Assembly (NCBI GenBank): GCA_947034895.1
Contig: OX344763.1
Location: 69,149,093-69,213,092 of the forward strand
DNA from: Rhytidiadelphus loreus
Lineage: Eukaryota > Streptophyta > Bryopsida > Hypnales > Hylocomiaceae
DNA: 64,000 nucleotides
Direction of reading: 5' to 3'
A program made the position numbers and the translations under genes. The notes below the pieces were generated by a model, which had not been told where the DNA came from, made no database searches, and was given only the letters and a program-made list of their open reading frames with translations. Of the stretch, positions 52,858-64,000 are shown one piece after another. Each line of letters begins with the position of its first letter. Position 1 is the first letter of the stretch.

Positions 52858-54185
52858 TCTTTACGTGAATTCTCATGACATTATATTTTTCTGACAGTCA
52901 TTAAAGTACAGGGCAAGAACGTTGCCCCAATTTTTAGTTTCACGCACAAAATAATTCAAAGTGACCACCCAACCGTGCATATTGTTTTGAATGCATGAGT
53001 TTAGGAATGAATGCAACTTGCACAAACATGTTTTAGCATCTTCTTTACGTGAATTCTCATGACATTATATTTTTCTGACAGTCATTAACGTACAGGGCAA
53101 GAACGTTGCCCCAATTTTTAATTTCACCCACAAAATCATTCAAAGTGACCACCCAAACGTGCATATTGTTTTGAATGCATGAGTTTAGGAATAAATGCAA
53201 CTTGCCCAAACATGTTTTACCATCTTATTTACGTGAATTCTCGTGACATTATGTTTTGTTGGACAGTCATTAAAGTACAGGGCAAGAACGTTGCCCCAAT
53301 TTTTAGTTTCACCCACAAAATCATTCAAAGTGACCACCCAAACCTGCATATCCTTTTGCATGCAGGACTTTTGGAATAAATGCAACTTGCACAAACATGT
53401 TTTAGCAATTTCTTTACGTGAATTCCCGTGACATTATATTCTTCTGACAGTCATTAAAGTACAGGGCAAGAACGTTGCCCCAATTTTTAGTTTCACGCAC
53501 AAAATCATTCAAAGTGACCACCCAACCGTGCATATTGTTTTGAATGCATGAGTTTAGGAATGAATGCAACTTGCACAAACATGTTTTAGCATCTTCTTTA
53601 CGTGAATTCTCATGACATTATATTTTTCTGACAGTCATTAACGTACAGGGCAAGAACGTTGCCCCAATTTTTAATTTCACCCACAAAATCATTCAAAGTG
53701 ACCACCCAAACGTGCATATTGTTTTGAATGCATCAGTTTAGGAATAAATGCAACTTGCCCAAACATGTTTTACCATCTTATTTACGTGAATTTTCGTGAC
53801 ATTATGTTTTGTTGGACAGTCATTAAAGTACAGGGCAAGAACGTTGCCCCAATTTTTAGTTTCACCCACAAAATCATTCAAAGTGACCACCCAACCGTGC
53901 ATATTGTTTTGAATGCATGAGTTTAGGAATGAATGCAACTTGCACAAACATGTTTTAGCATCTTCTTTACGTGAATTCTCATGACATTATATTTTTCTGA
54001 CAGTCATTAAAGTACAGGGCAAGAACGTTGCCCCAATTTTTAGTTTCACGCACAAAATCATTCAAAGTGACCACCCAACCGTGCATATTGTTTTGAATGC
54101 ATGAGTTTAGGAATGAATGCAACTTGCACAAACATGTTGTAGCAATTTCTTTACGTGAATTCTCGTGACATTATATTTTTCTGAC
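52340..54185 (+). repeat. 10-mer HOR, copy 1 (1843 bp)
   Basis: This block matches about 54186-55960. Private anchors are GTGAATTCCCGTGAC (53421 and 55264), GAATGCATCAGTTTAGG (53731 and 55574), and the TTATGTTTTGTTGGACAG units at 52626/54469 and 53179/55022. It partly overlaps the right end of the 39.4-kb-distant copy, which shows the order of events: the distant segment was in place before the 10-mer amplification, or was converted with it. Confidence 0.83.
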
Positions 54186-55960
54186 GGTCATTAAAGTACA
54201 GGGCAAGAACGTTGCCCCAATTTTTAGTTTCACGCACAAAATCATTCAAAGTGACCACCCAACCGTGCATATTGTTTTGAATGCATGAGTTTAGGAATGA
54301 ATGCAACTTGCACAAACATGTTTTAGCATCTTCTTTACGTGAATTCTCATGACATTATATTTTTCTGACAGTCATTAACGTACAGGGCAAGAACGTTGCC
54401 CCAATTTTTAATTTCACCCACAAAATCATTCAAAGTGACCACCCAAACGTGCATATTGTTTTGAATGCATGAGTTTAGGAATAAATGCAACTTGCCCAAA
54501 CATGTTTTACCATCTTATTTACGTGAATTCTCGTGACATTATGTTTTGTTGGACAGTCATTAAAGTACAGGGCAAGAACGTTGCCCCAATTTTTAGTTTC
54601 ACGCACAAAATCATTCAAAGTGACCACCCAACCGTGCATATTGTTTTGAATGCATGAGTTTAGGAATGCATGCAACTTGCACAAACATGTTTTAGCATCT
54701 TCTTTACGTGAATTCTCATGACATTATATTTTTCTGACAGTCATTAAAGTACAGGGCAAGAACGTTGCCCCAATTTTTAGTTTCACGCACAAAATAATTC
54801 AAAGTGACCACCCAACCGTGCATATTGTTTTGAATGCATGAGTTTAGGAATGAATGCAACTTGCACAAACATGTTTTAGCATCTTCTTTACGTGAATTCT
54901 CATGACATTATATTTTTCTGACAGTCATTAACGTACAGGGCAAGAACGTTGCCCCAATTTTTAATTTCACCCACAAAATCATTCAAAGTGACCACCCAAA
55001 CGTGCATATTGTTTTGAATGCATGAGTTTAGGAATAAATGCAACTTGCCCAAACATGTTTTACCATCTTATTTACGTGAATTCTCGTGACATTATGTTTT
55101 GTTGGACAGTCATTAAAGTACAGGGCAAGAACGTTGCCCCAATTTTTAGTTTCACCCACAAAATCATTCAAAGTGACCACCCAAACCTGCATATCCTTTT
55201 GCATGCAAGACTTTTGGAATAAATGCAACTTGCACAAACATGTTTTAGCAATTTCTTTACGTGAATTCCCGTGACATTATATTCTTCTGACAGTCATTAA
55301 AGTACAGGGCAAGAACGTTGCCCCAATTTTTAGTTTCACGCACAAAATCATTCAAAGTGACCACCCAACCGTGCATATTGTTTTGAATGCATGAGTTTAG
55401 GAATGAATGCAACTTGCACAAACATGTTTTAGCATCTTCTTTACGTGAATTCTCATGACATTATATTTTTCTGACAGTCATTAACGTACAGGGCAAGAAC
55501 GTTGCCCCAATTTTTAATTTCACCCACAAAATCATTCAAAGTGACCACCCAAACGTGCATATTGTTTTGAATGCATCAGTTTAGGAATAAATGCAACTTG
55601 CCCAAACATGTTTTACCATCTTATTTACGTGAATTTTCGTGACATTATGTTTTGTTGGACAGTCATTAAAGTACAGGGCAAGAACGTTGCCCCAATTTTT
55701 AGTTTCACCCACAAAATCATTCAAAGTGACCACCCAACCGTGCATATTGTTTTGAATGCATGAGTTTAGGAATGCATGCAACTTGCACAAACATGTTTTA
55801 GCATCTTCTTTACGTGAATTCTCATGACATTATATTTTTCTGACAGTCATTAAAGTACAGGGCAAGAACGTTGCCCCAATTTTTAGTTTCACGCACAAAA
55901 TCATTCAAAGTGACCACCCAACCGTGCATATTGTTTTGAATGCATGAGTTTAGGAATGAA
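54186..55960 (+). repeat. 10-mer HOR, copy 2 (1843 bp)
   Basis: This is the tandem copy, with a private GCATGCAAGACTTTTGG near 55202 where copy 1 has GCATGCAGGAC. A further trimer step adds another GCATCAGTTTAGG unit at 56127 (553 bp on). It is followed at about 56350 by TTGTAGCAATTTC and CAACTAGCAC units like those at 13.6, 20.6, 24.3 and 26.5 kb. Confidence 0.82.
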
Positions 55961-56689
55961 TGCAACTTGCACAAACATGTTTTAGCATCTTCTTTACGTG
56001 AATTCTCATGACATTATATTTTTCTGACAGTCATTAACGTACAGGGCAAGAACGTTGCCCCAATTTTTAATTTCACCCACAAAATCATTCAAAGTGACCA
56101 CCCAAACGTGCATATTGTTTTGAATGCATCAGTTTAGGAATAAATGCAACTTGCCCAAACATGTTTTACCATCTTATTTACGTGAATTTTCGTGACATTA
56201 TGTTTTGTTGGACAGTCATTAAAGTACAGGGCAAGAACGTTGCCCCAATTTTTAGTTTCACCCACAAAATCATTCAAAGTGACCACCCAACCGTGCATAT
56301 TGTTTTGAATGCATGAGTTTAGGAATGAATGCAACTTGCACAAACATGTTGTAGCAATTTCTTTACGTGAATTCTCGTGACATTATATTTTTCTGACGGT
56401 CATTAAAGTACAGGGCAAGAACGTTGCCTCAATTTTTAGTTTCACGCACAAAATCATTCAAAGTGATCACCCAAACCTGCATATCCTTTTACATGCAGGA
56501 CTTTTGGTATAAATGCAACTAGCACAAACATGTTTATGCATCTTCTTTACGTGAATTCTCGTGACATTATATTTTTCTGACAGTCATTAAAGTACAGGGC
56601 AAGAACGTTGCCTCAATTTTTAGTTTCACCCACAAAATCATTCAAAGTGACCACCCAAACGTGCATATTGTTTTGAATGCAGGACTTTA

Positions 56690-59600
56690 GGAATAAATGC
56701 AACTTGCACAAACATGTTTAAGCATCTTCTTTACGTGAATTCTCGTGACATTATATTTTTCTGACAGTCATTAAAGTACAGGGCAAGAACGTTGCCCCAA
56801 TTTTTAGTTTCACCCACAAAATCATTCAAAGTGACCACCCAAACCTGCATATTGTTTTGAATGCATGAGTTTAGGAATAAATGCAACTTGCACAAACATG
56901 TTTTAGCATCTTCTTTACGTGAATTCTCGTGACATTATATTTTTCTGACAGTCATTAAAGTACAGGGCAAGAACGTTGCCTCAATTTTTAGTTTCACCCA
57001 CAAAATCATTCAAAGTGACCACCCAAACGTGCATATTGTTTTGAATGCATGAGTTTAGGAATAAATTGAACTTGCACAAACATGTTTTACCATCTTCTTT
57101 AAGTGAATTCTCGTGACATTATATTTTGTTGGATAGTCATTAACGTACAGGGCAAGAACGTTGCCTCAATTTTTAGTTTCACGCACAAAATCATTCAAAG
57201 TGACCACCCAACCGTGCATATTGTTTTGAATGCATGAGTTTAGGAATGCATGCAACTTGCACAAACATGTTTTACCATCTTTTTACGTGAATTTTCGTGA
57301 CATTATATTTTGTTGGACAGTCATTAACGTACAGGGCAAGAACGTTGCCCCAATTTTTAGTTTCACCCATAAAATCATTCAAAGTGACCACCCAAACGTG
57401 CATATTGTTTTGAATGCATGAGTTTAGGAATAAATGCAACTTGCACAAACATGTTTTAGCATCTTCTTTACGTGAATTCTCGTGACATTATATTTTTCTG
57501 ACAGTCATTAAAGTACAGGGCAAGAACGTTGCCTCAATATTTAGTTTCACCCACAAAATCATTCAAAGTGACCACCCAAACGTGCATATTGTTTTGAATG
57601 CATGAGTTTAGGAATAAATAGAACTTGCACAAACATGTTTTAGCATCTTCTTTAAATGAATTCTCGTGACATTATATTTTTCTGACAATCATTAAAGTAC
57701 AGGGCAAGAACGTTGCCCCAATTTTTAGTTTCACCCACAAAATCATTCAAAGTGACCACCCAAACGTGCATATTGTTTTGAATGCATGAGTTTAGGAATA
57801 AATGCAACTTGCCCAAACATGTTTTACCATCTTATTTACGTGAATTCTCGTGACATTATGTTTTGTTGGACAGTCATTAAAGTACAGGGCAAGAACGTTG
57901 CCCCAATTTTTAGTTTCACCCACAAAATCATTCAAAGTGACCACCCAAACCTGCATATCCTTTTGCATGCAGGACTTTTGGAATAAATGCAACTTGCACA
58001 AACATGTTTTAGCAATTTCTTTACGTGAATTCTCGTGACATTATATTCTTCTGACAGTCATTAAAGTACAGGGCAAGAACGTTGCCTCAATTTTTAGTTT
58101 CACGCACAAAATCATTCAAAGTGATCACCCAAACCTGCATATCCTTTTGCATGCAGGACTTTTGGTATAAATGCAACTTGCACAAACATGTTTTAGCATC
58201 TTCTTTAAGTGAATTCTCGTGACATTATATTTTTCTGACAGTCATTAAAGTACAGGGCAAGAACGTTGCCTCAATTTTTAGTTTCACCCACAAAATCATT
58301 CAAAGTGACCACCCAAACGTGCATATTGTTTTGAATGCATGAGTTTAGGAATAAATGCAACTTGCACAAACATGTTTTAGCATCTTCTTTACGTGAATTC
58401 TCGTGACATTATATTTCTCTGACAGTCATTAAAGTACAGGGCAAGAACGTTGCCTCAATATTTAGTTTCACCCACAAAATCATTCAAAGTGACCACCCAA
58501 ACGTGCATATTGTTTTGAATGCATGAGTTTAGGAATAAATTGAACTTGCACAAACATGTTTTAGCATCTTCTTTAAATGAATTCTCGTGACATTATATTT
58601 TTCTGACAATCATTAAAGTACAGGGCAAGAACGTTGCCCCAATTTTTAGTTTCACCCACAAAATCATTCAAAGTGACCACCCAAACCTGCATATCCTTTG
58701 GCATGCAGGACTTTAGGAATAAATGCAACTTGCACAAACATGTTTAAGCATCTTCTTTACGTGAATTCTCGTGACATTATATTTTTCTGACAGTCATTAA
58801 AGTACAGGGCAAGAACGTTGCCCCAATTTTTAGTTTCACCCACAAAATCATTCAAAGTGACCACCCAAACCTGCATATTGTTTTGAATGCATGAGTTTAG
58901 GAATAAATGCAACTTGCACAAACATGTTTTAGCATCTTCTTTACGTGAATTCTCGTGACATTATATTTTTCTGACAGTCATTAAAGTACAGGGCAAGAAC
59001 GTTGCCTCAATTTTTAGTTTCACCCACAAAATCATTCAAAGTGACCACCCAAACGTGCATATTGTTTTGAATGCATGAGTTTAGGAATAAATTGAACTTG
59101 CACAAACATGTTTTACCATCTTCTTTAAGTGAATTCTCGTGACATTATATTTTGTTGGATAGTCATTAACGTACAGGGCAAGAACGTTGCCTCAATTTTT
59201 AGTTTCACGCACAAAATCATTCAAAGTGACCACCCAACCGTGCATATTGTTTTGAATGCATGAGTTTAGGAATGCATGCAACTTGCACAAACATGTTTTA
59301 CCATCTTTTTACGTGAATTTTCGTGACATTATATTTTGTTGGACAGTCATTAACGTACAGGGCAAGAACGTTGCCCCAATTTTTAGTTTCACCCATAAAA
59401 TCATTCAAAGTGACCACCCAAACGTGCATATTGTTTTGAATGCATGAGTTTAGGAATAAATGCAACTTGCACAAACATGTTTTAGCATCTTCTTTACGTG
59501 AATTCTCGTGACATTATATTTTTCTGACAGTCATTAAAGTACAGGGCAAGAACGTTGCCTCAATATTTAGTTTCACCCACAAAATCATTCAAAGTGACCA

Positions 59601-60740
59601 CCCAAACGTGCATATTGTTTTGAATGCATGAGTTTAGGAATAAATAGAACTTGCACAAACATGTTTTAGCATCTTCTTTAAATGAATTCTCGTGACATTA
59701 TATTTTTCTGACAATCATTAAAGTACAGGGCAAGAACGTTGCCCCAATTTTTAGTTTCACCTACAAAATCATTCAAAGTGACCACCCAAACGTGCATATT
59801 GTTTTGAATGCATGAGTTTAGGAATAAATGCAACTTGCCCAAACATGTTTTACCATCTTATTTACGTGAATTCTCGTGACATTATGTTTTGTTGGACAGT
59901 CATTAAAGTACAGGGCAAGAACGTTGCCCCAATTTTTAGTTTCACCCACAAAATCATTCAAAGTGACCACCCAAACCTGCATATCCTTTTGCATGCAGGA
60001 CTTTTGGAATAAATGCAACTTGCACAAACATGTTTTAGCAATTTCTTTACGTGAATTCTCGTGACATTATATTCTTCTGACAGTCATTAAAGTACAGGGC
60101 AAGAACGTTGCCTCAATTTTTAGTTTCATGCACAAAATCATTCAAAGTGATCACCCAAACCTGCATATCCTTTTGCATGCAGGACTTTTGGTATAAATGC
60201 AACTTGCACAAACATGTTTTAGCATCTTCTTTAAGTGAATTCTCGTGACATTATATTTTTCTGACAGTCATTAAAGTACAGGGCAAGAACGTTGCCTCAA
60301 TTTTTAGTTTCACCCACAAAATCATTCAAAGTGACCACCCAAACGTGCATATTGTTTTGAATGCATGAGTTTAGGATTAAATGCAACTTGCACAAACATG
60401 TTTTACCATCTTCTTTACGTGAATTTTCGTGACATTATATTTTGTTGGACAGTCATTAAAGTACAGGGCAAGAACGTTGCCCCAATTTTTAGTTTCACCC
60501 ACAAAATCATTCAAAGTGACCACCCAAACGTGCATATTGTTTTGAATGCATGAGTTTAGGAATAAATGCAACTTGCACAAACATGTTTTAGCATCTTCTT
60601 TACGTGAATTCTCGTGACATTATATTTCTCTGACAGTCATTAAAGTACAGGGCAAGAACGTTGCCTCAATATTTAGTTTCACCCACAAAATCATTCAAAG
60701 TGACCACCCAAACGTGCATATTGTTTTGAATGCATGAGTT
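56690..60740 (+). repeat. 11-mer HOR (2026 bp), two copies
   Basis: Units at 57230 and 59256 (183-bp class), at 57786 and 59812 (TTATGTTTTG), the private CACCCATAAAATC (57365 and 59391) and AAATAGAACTTGC (about 57617 and 59643) repeat at 2026 bp. Copies join near 58716. After about 60360 the second copy carries an extra G-type unit absent from the first, so the right edge is not a clean repeat. A third partial copy with CACCCATAAAATC follows at 61418 (2027 bp). Confidence 0.8.
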
Positions 60741-63700
60741 TAGGAATAAATTGAACTTGCACAAACATGTTTTAGCATCTTCTTTAAATGAATTCTCGTG
60801 ACATTATATTTTTCTGACAATCATTAAAGTACAGGGCAAGAACGTTGCCCCAATTTTTAGTTTCACCCACAAAATCATTCAAAGTGACCACCCAAACCTG
60901 CATATTGTTTTGAATGCATGAGTTTAGGAATAAATGCAACTTGCACAAACATGTTTTAGCATCTTCTTTACGTGAATTCTCGTGACATTATATTTTTCTG
61001 ACAGTCATTAAAGTACAGGGCAAGAACGTTGCCTCAATTTTTAGTTTCACCCACAAAATCATTCAAAGTGACCATCCAAACGTGCATATTGTTTTGAATG
61101 CATGAGTTTAGGAATAAATTGAACTTGCACAAACATGTTTTACCATCTTCTTTAAGTGAATTCTCGTGACATTATATTTTGTTGGATAGTCATTAACGTA
61201 CAGGGCAAGAACGTTGCCTCAATTTTTAGTTTCACGCACAAAATCATTCAAAGTGACCACCCAACCGTGCATATTGTTTTGAATGCATGAGTTTAGGAAT
61301 GCATGCAACTTGCACAAACATGTTTTACCATCTTTTTACGTGAATTTTCGTGACATTATATTTTGTTGGACAGTCATTAACGTACAGGGCAAGAACGTTG
61401 CCCCAATTTTTAGTTTCACCCATAAAATCATTCAAAGTGACCACCCAAACGTGCATATTGTTTTGAATGCATGAGTTTAGGAATAAATGCAACTTGCACA
61501 AACATGTTTTAGCATCTTCTTTACGTGAATTCTCGTGACATTATATTTTTCTGACAGTCATTAAAGTACAGGGCAAGAACGTTGCCTCAATATTTAGTTT
61601 CACCCACAAAATCATTCAAAGTGACCACCCAAACGTGCATATTGTTTTGAATGCATGAGTTTAGGAATAAATGCAACTTGCACAAACATGTTTTAGCATC
61701 TTCTTTACGTGAATTCTCGTGACATTATATTTCTCTGACAGTCATTAAAGTACAGGGCAAGAACGTTGCCTCAATATTTAGTTTCACCCACAAAATCATT
61801 CAAAGTGACCACCCAAACGTGCATATTGTTTTGAATGCATGAGTTTAGGAATAAATTGAACTTGCACAAACATGTTTTAGCATCTTCTTTAAATGAATTC
61901 TCGTGACATTATATTTTTCTGACAATCATTAAAGTACAGGGCAAGAACGTTGCCCCAATTTTTAGTTTCACCCACAAAATCATTCAAAGTGACCACCCAA
62001 ACCTGCATATCCTTTGGCATGCAGGACTTTAGGAATAAATGCAACTTGCACAAACATGTTTAAGCATCTTCTTTACGTGAATTCTCGTGACATTATATTT
62101 TTCTGACAGTCATTAAAGTACAGGGCAAGAACGTTGCCCCAATTTTTAGTTTCACCCACAAAATCATTCAAAGTGACCACCCAAACCTGCATATTGTTTT
62201 GAATGCATGAGTTTAGGAATAAATGCAACTTGCACAAACATGTTTTAGCATCTTCTTTACGTGAATTCTCGTGACATTATATTTTTCTGACAGTCATTAA
62301 AGTACAGGGCAAGAACGTTGCCTCAATTTTTAGTTTCACCCACAAAATCATTCAAAGTGACCACCCAAACGTGCATATTGTTTTGAATGCATGAGTTTAG
62401 GAATAAATTGAACTTGCACAAACATGTTTTACCATCTTCTTTAAGTGAATTCTCGTGACATTATATTTTGTTGGATAGTCATTAACGTACAGGGCAAGAA
62501 CGTTGCCTCAATTTTTAGTTTCACGCACAAAATCATTCAAAGTGACCACCCAACCGTGCATATTGTTTTGAATGCATGAGTTTAGGAATGCATGCAACTT
62601 GCACAAACATGTTTTACCATCTTTTTACGTGAATTTTCGTGACATTATATTTTGTTGGACAGTCATTAACGTACAGGGCAAGAACGTTGCCCCAATTTTT
62701 AGTTTCACCCATAAAATCATTCAAAGTGACCACCCAAACGTGCATATTGTTTTGAATGCATGAGTTTAGGAATAAATGCAACTTGCACAAACATGTTTTA
62801 GCATCTTCTTTACGTGAATTCTCGTGACATTATATTTTTCTGACAGTCATTAAAGTACAGGGCAAGAACGTTGCCTCAATATTTAGTTTCACCCACAAAA
62901 TCATTCAAAGTGACCACCCAAACGTGCATATTGTTTTGAATGCATGAGTTTAGGAATAAATAGAACTTGCACAAACATGTTTTAGCATCTTCTTTAAATG
63001 AATTCTCGTGACATTATATTTTTCTGACAATCATTAAAGTACAGGGCAAGAACGTTGCCCCAATTTTTAGTTTCACCTACAAAATCATTCAAAGTGACCA
63101 CCCAAACGTGCATATTGTTTTGAATGCATGAGTTTAGGAATAAATGCAACTTGCCCAAACATGTTTTACCATCTTATTTACGTGAATTCTCGTGACATTA
63201 TGTTTTGTTGGACAGTCATTAAAGTACAGGGCAAGAACGTTGCCCCAATTTTTAGTTTCACCCACAAAATCATTCAAAGTGACCACCCAAACCTGCATAT
63301 CCTTTTGCATGCAGGACTTTTGGAATAAATGCAACTTGCACAAACATGTTTTAGCAATTTCTTTACGTGAATTCTCGTGACATTATATTCTTCTGACAGT
63401 CATTAAAGTACAGGGCAAGAACGTTGCCTCAATTTTTAGTTTCATGCACAAAATCATTCAAAGTGATCACCCAAACCTGCATATCCTTTTGCATGCAGGA
63501 CTTTTGGTATAAATGCAACTTGCACAAACATGTTTTAGCATCTTCTTTAAGTGAATTCTCGTGACATTATATTTTTCTGACAGTCATTAAAGTACAGGGC
63601 AAGAACGTTGCCTCAATTTTTAGTTTCACCCACAAAATCATTCAAAGTGACCACCCAAACGTGCATATTGTTTTGAATGCATGAGTTTAGGAATAAATGC

Positions 63701-64000
63701 AACTTGCACAAACATGTTTTACCATCTTCTTTACGTGAATTTTCGTGACATTATATTTTGTTGGACAGTCATTAAAGTACAGGGCAAGAACGTTGCCCCA
63801 ATTTTTAGTTTCACCCACAAAATCATTCAAAGTGACCACCCAAACGTGCATATTGTTTTGAATGCATGAGTTTAGGAATAAATGCAACTTGCACAAACAT
63901 GTTTTAGCATCTTCTTTACGTGAATTCTCGTGACATTATATTTCTCTGACAGTCATTAAAGTACAGGGCAAGAACGTTGCCTCAATATTTAGTTTCACCC
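58300..64000 (+). repeat. 18-mer HOR (3316 bp), ~1.7 copies, cut by the window edge
   Basis: Sequence from about 58300 repeats from about 61616 at an offset of 3316 bp. Anchors are TTTCTCTGACAG (58414 and 61730; also 60630 and 63946), CACCTACAAAATC (59759 and 63075), TTTCATGCAC (60125 and 63441), and units 59256/62572, 59812/63128 and 60365/63681. A difference is GGATTAAATGC at 60374 versus GGAATAAATGC at 63690. The second copy is still matching at 64000, so the HOR continues beyond the window. Confidence 0.84.

Larger units (their letters stand above)
1..64000 (+). repeat. Tandem satellite array, ~184-bp monomer, about 347 copies
   Basis: The same unit of about 184 bp repeats head to tail from the first to the last base. 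CATTAT starts occur at 1, 185, 369, 553, 737 and 1105, and later at 63934. The drift from an exact 184-bp grid fits single-base length variants, mainly the 185-bp TTGTTGGACAG form. GC is about 36% in a consensus I wrote out by hand. All monomers share one orientation and I saw no inserted unique DNA or mobile element. Monomer length and AT-richness resemble centromeric or pericentromeric satellites of plants and animals. I do not recognise the family, so species and chromosomal location stay open. Confidence 0.98.

Noticed and set aside
1..64000. CRISPR array
   Set aside because: The repeat is continuous at about 184 bp with no short repeat/unique spacer alternation.
1..64000. Transposon or retroelement insertions, tRNA or rRNA genes
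   Set aside because: Monomer spacing is unbroken apart from 1-bp variants, which leaves no room for an insertion.

Overview
The whole 64 kb window is one uninterrupted tandem satellite array. The monomer is about 184 bp with roughly 36% GC. Taking CATTAT as the monomer start, starts fall at 1, 185, 369, 553, 737 and so on, and the last one I located is at 63934. That gives about 347 full monomers plus a 67-bp partial one, all in the same orientation. I found no protein-coding gene, tRNA, rRNA, CRISPR array, transposon or unique sequence. The short open frames (62-69 codons) that recur on both strands come from the repeat itself and are not annotated as genes.

This pattern indicates a eukaryotic chromosome: a near-nucleosome-length, AT-rich, head-to-tail monomer with nested higher-order repeats (HORs), as in centromeric or pericentromeric heterochromatin. 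I do not recognise the family, and the sequence alone does not tell me plant from animal. A centromeric role is inferred from architecture only.

Monomers differ at a limited set of linked sites: TTTCTGACAG versus TTGTTGGACAG (the second is 1 bp longer), TTGCCCCAATTTTT / TTGCCTCAATTTTT / TTGCCTCAATATTT, CACGCAC / CACCCAC, GTGATCACC / GTGACCACC, CGTGCATATTG / CCTGCATATCC, GAATAAATG / GAATGAATG / GAATGCATG, TTTTAGC / TTTTACC / TTTTTCC / TTTAAGC / TTGTAGCAA, and TCGTGAC / TCATGAC. I used shared private variants to trace block duplications.

Layout. 1-4.1 kb: mixed monomers with weak long-range order. 4.1-11.1 kb: two near-identical 19-mer blocks (3509 bp), each holding two copies of an older 6-mer (1109 bp). 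11.3-13.5 kb: trimer-spaced (553 bp) variants; about 2 kb of this reappears 39.4 kb downstream. 13.2-28.5 kb: mainly CAATATTT and TTTGGCATGCAGG monomers with copies offset by 920, 1841, 2208, 3682, 5708 and 6997 bp. 28.5-44 kb: 6-mer (1104 bp), 14-mer (2577 bp) and 9-mer (1658 bp) HORs, with no TCATGAC monomers. 44.4-50 kb: a 7-mer (1290 bp) nested in larger copies (2580 and 3869 bp). 50.8-56 kb: the 39.4-kb-distant copy followed by a 10-mer HOR (1843 bp). 56.7-64 kb: an 11-mer (2026 bp) inside an 18-mer (3316 bp) that runs off the right edge.

No genes work together here. What the sequence records is repeated local amplification of monomer blocks. Each monomer also carries several short dyad symmetries that could matter for chromatin or non-B DNA structure. 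Block boundaries were placed by eye and are accurate to roughly tens of bases up to one monomer.
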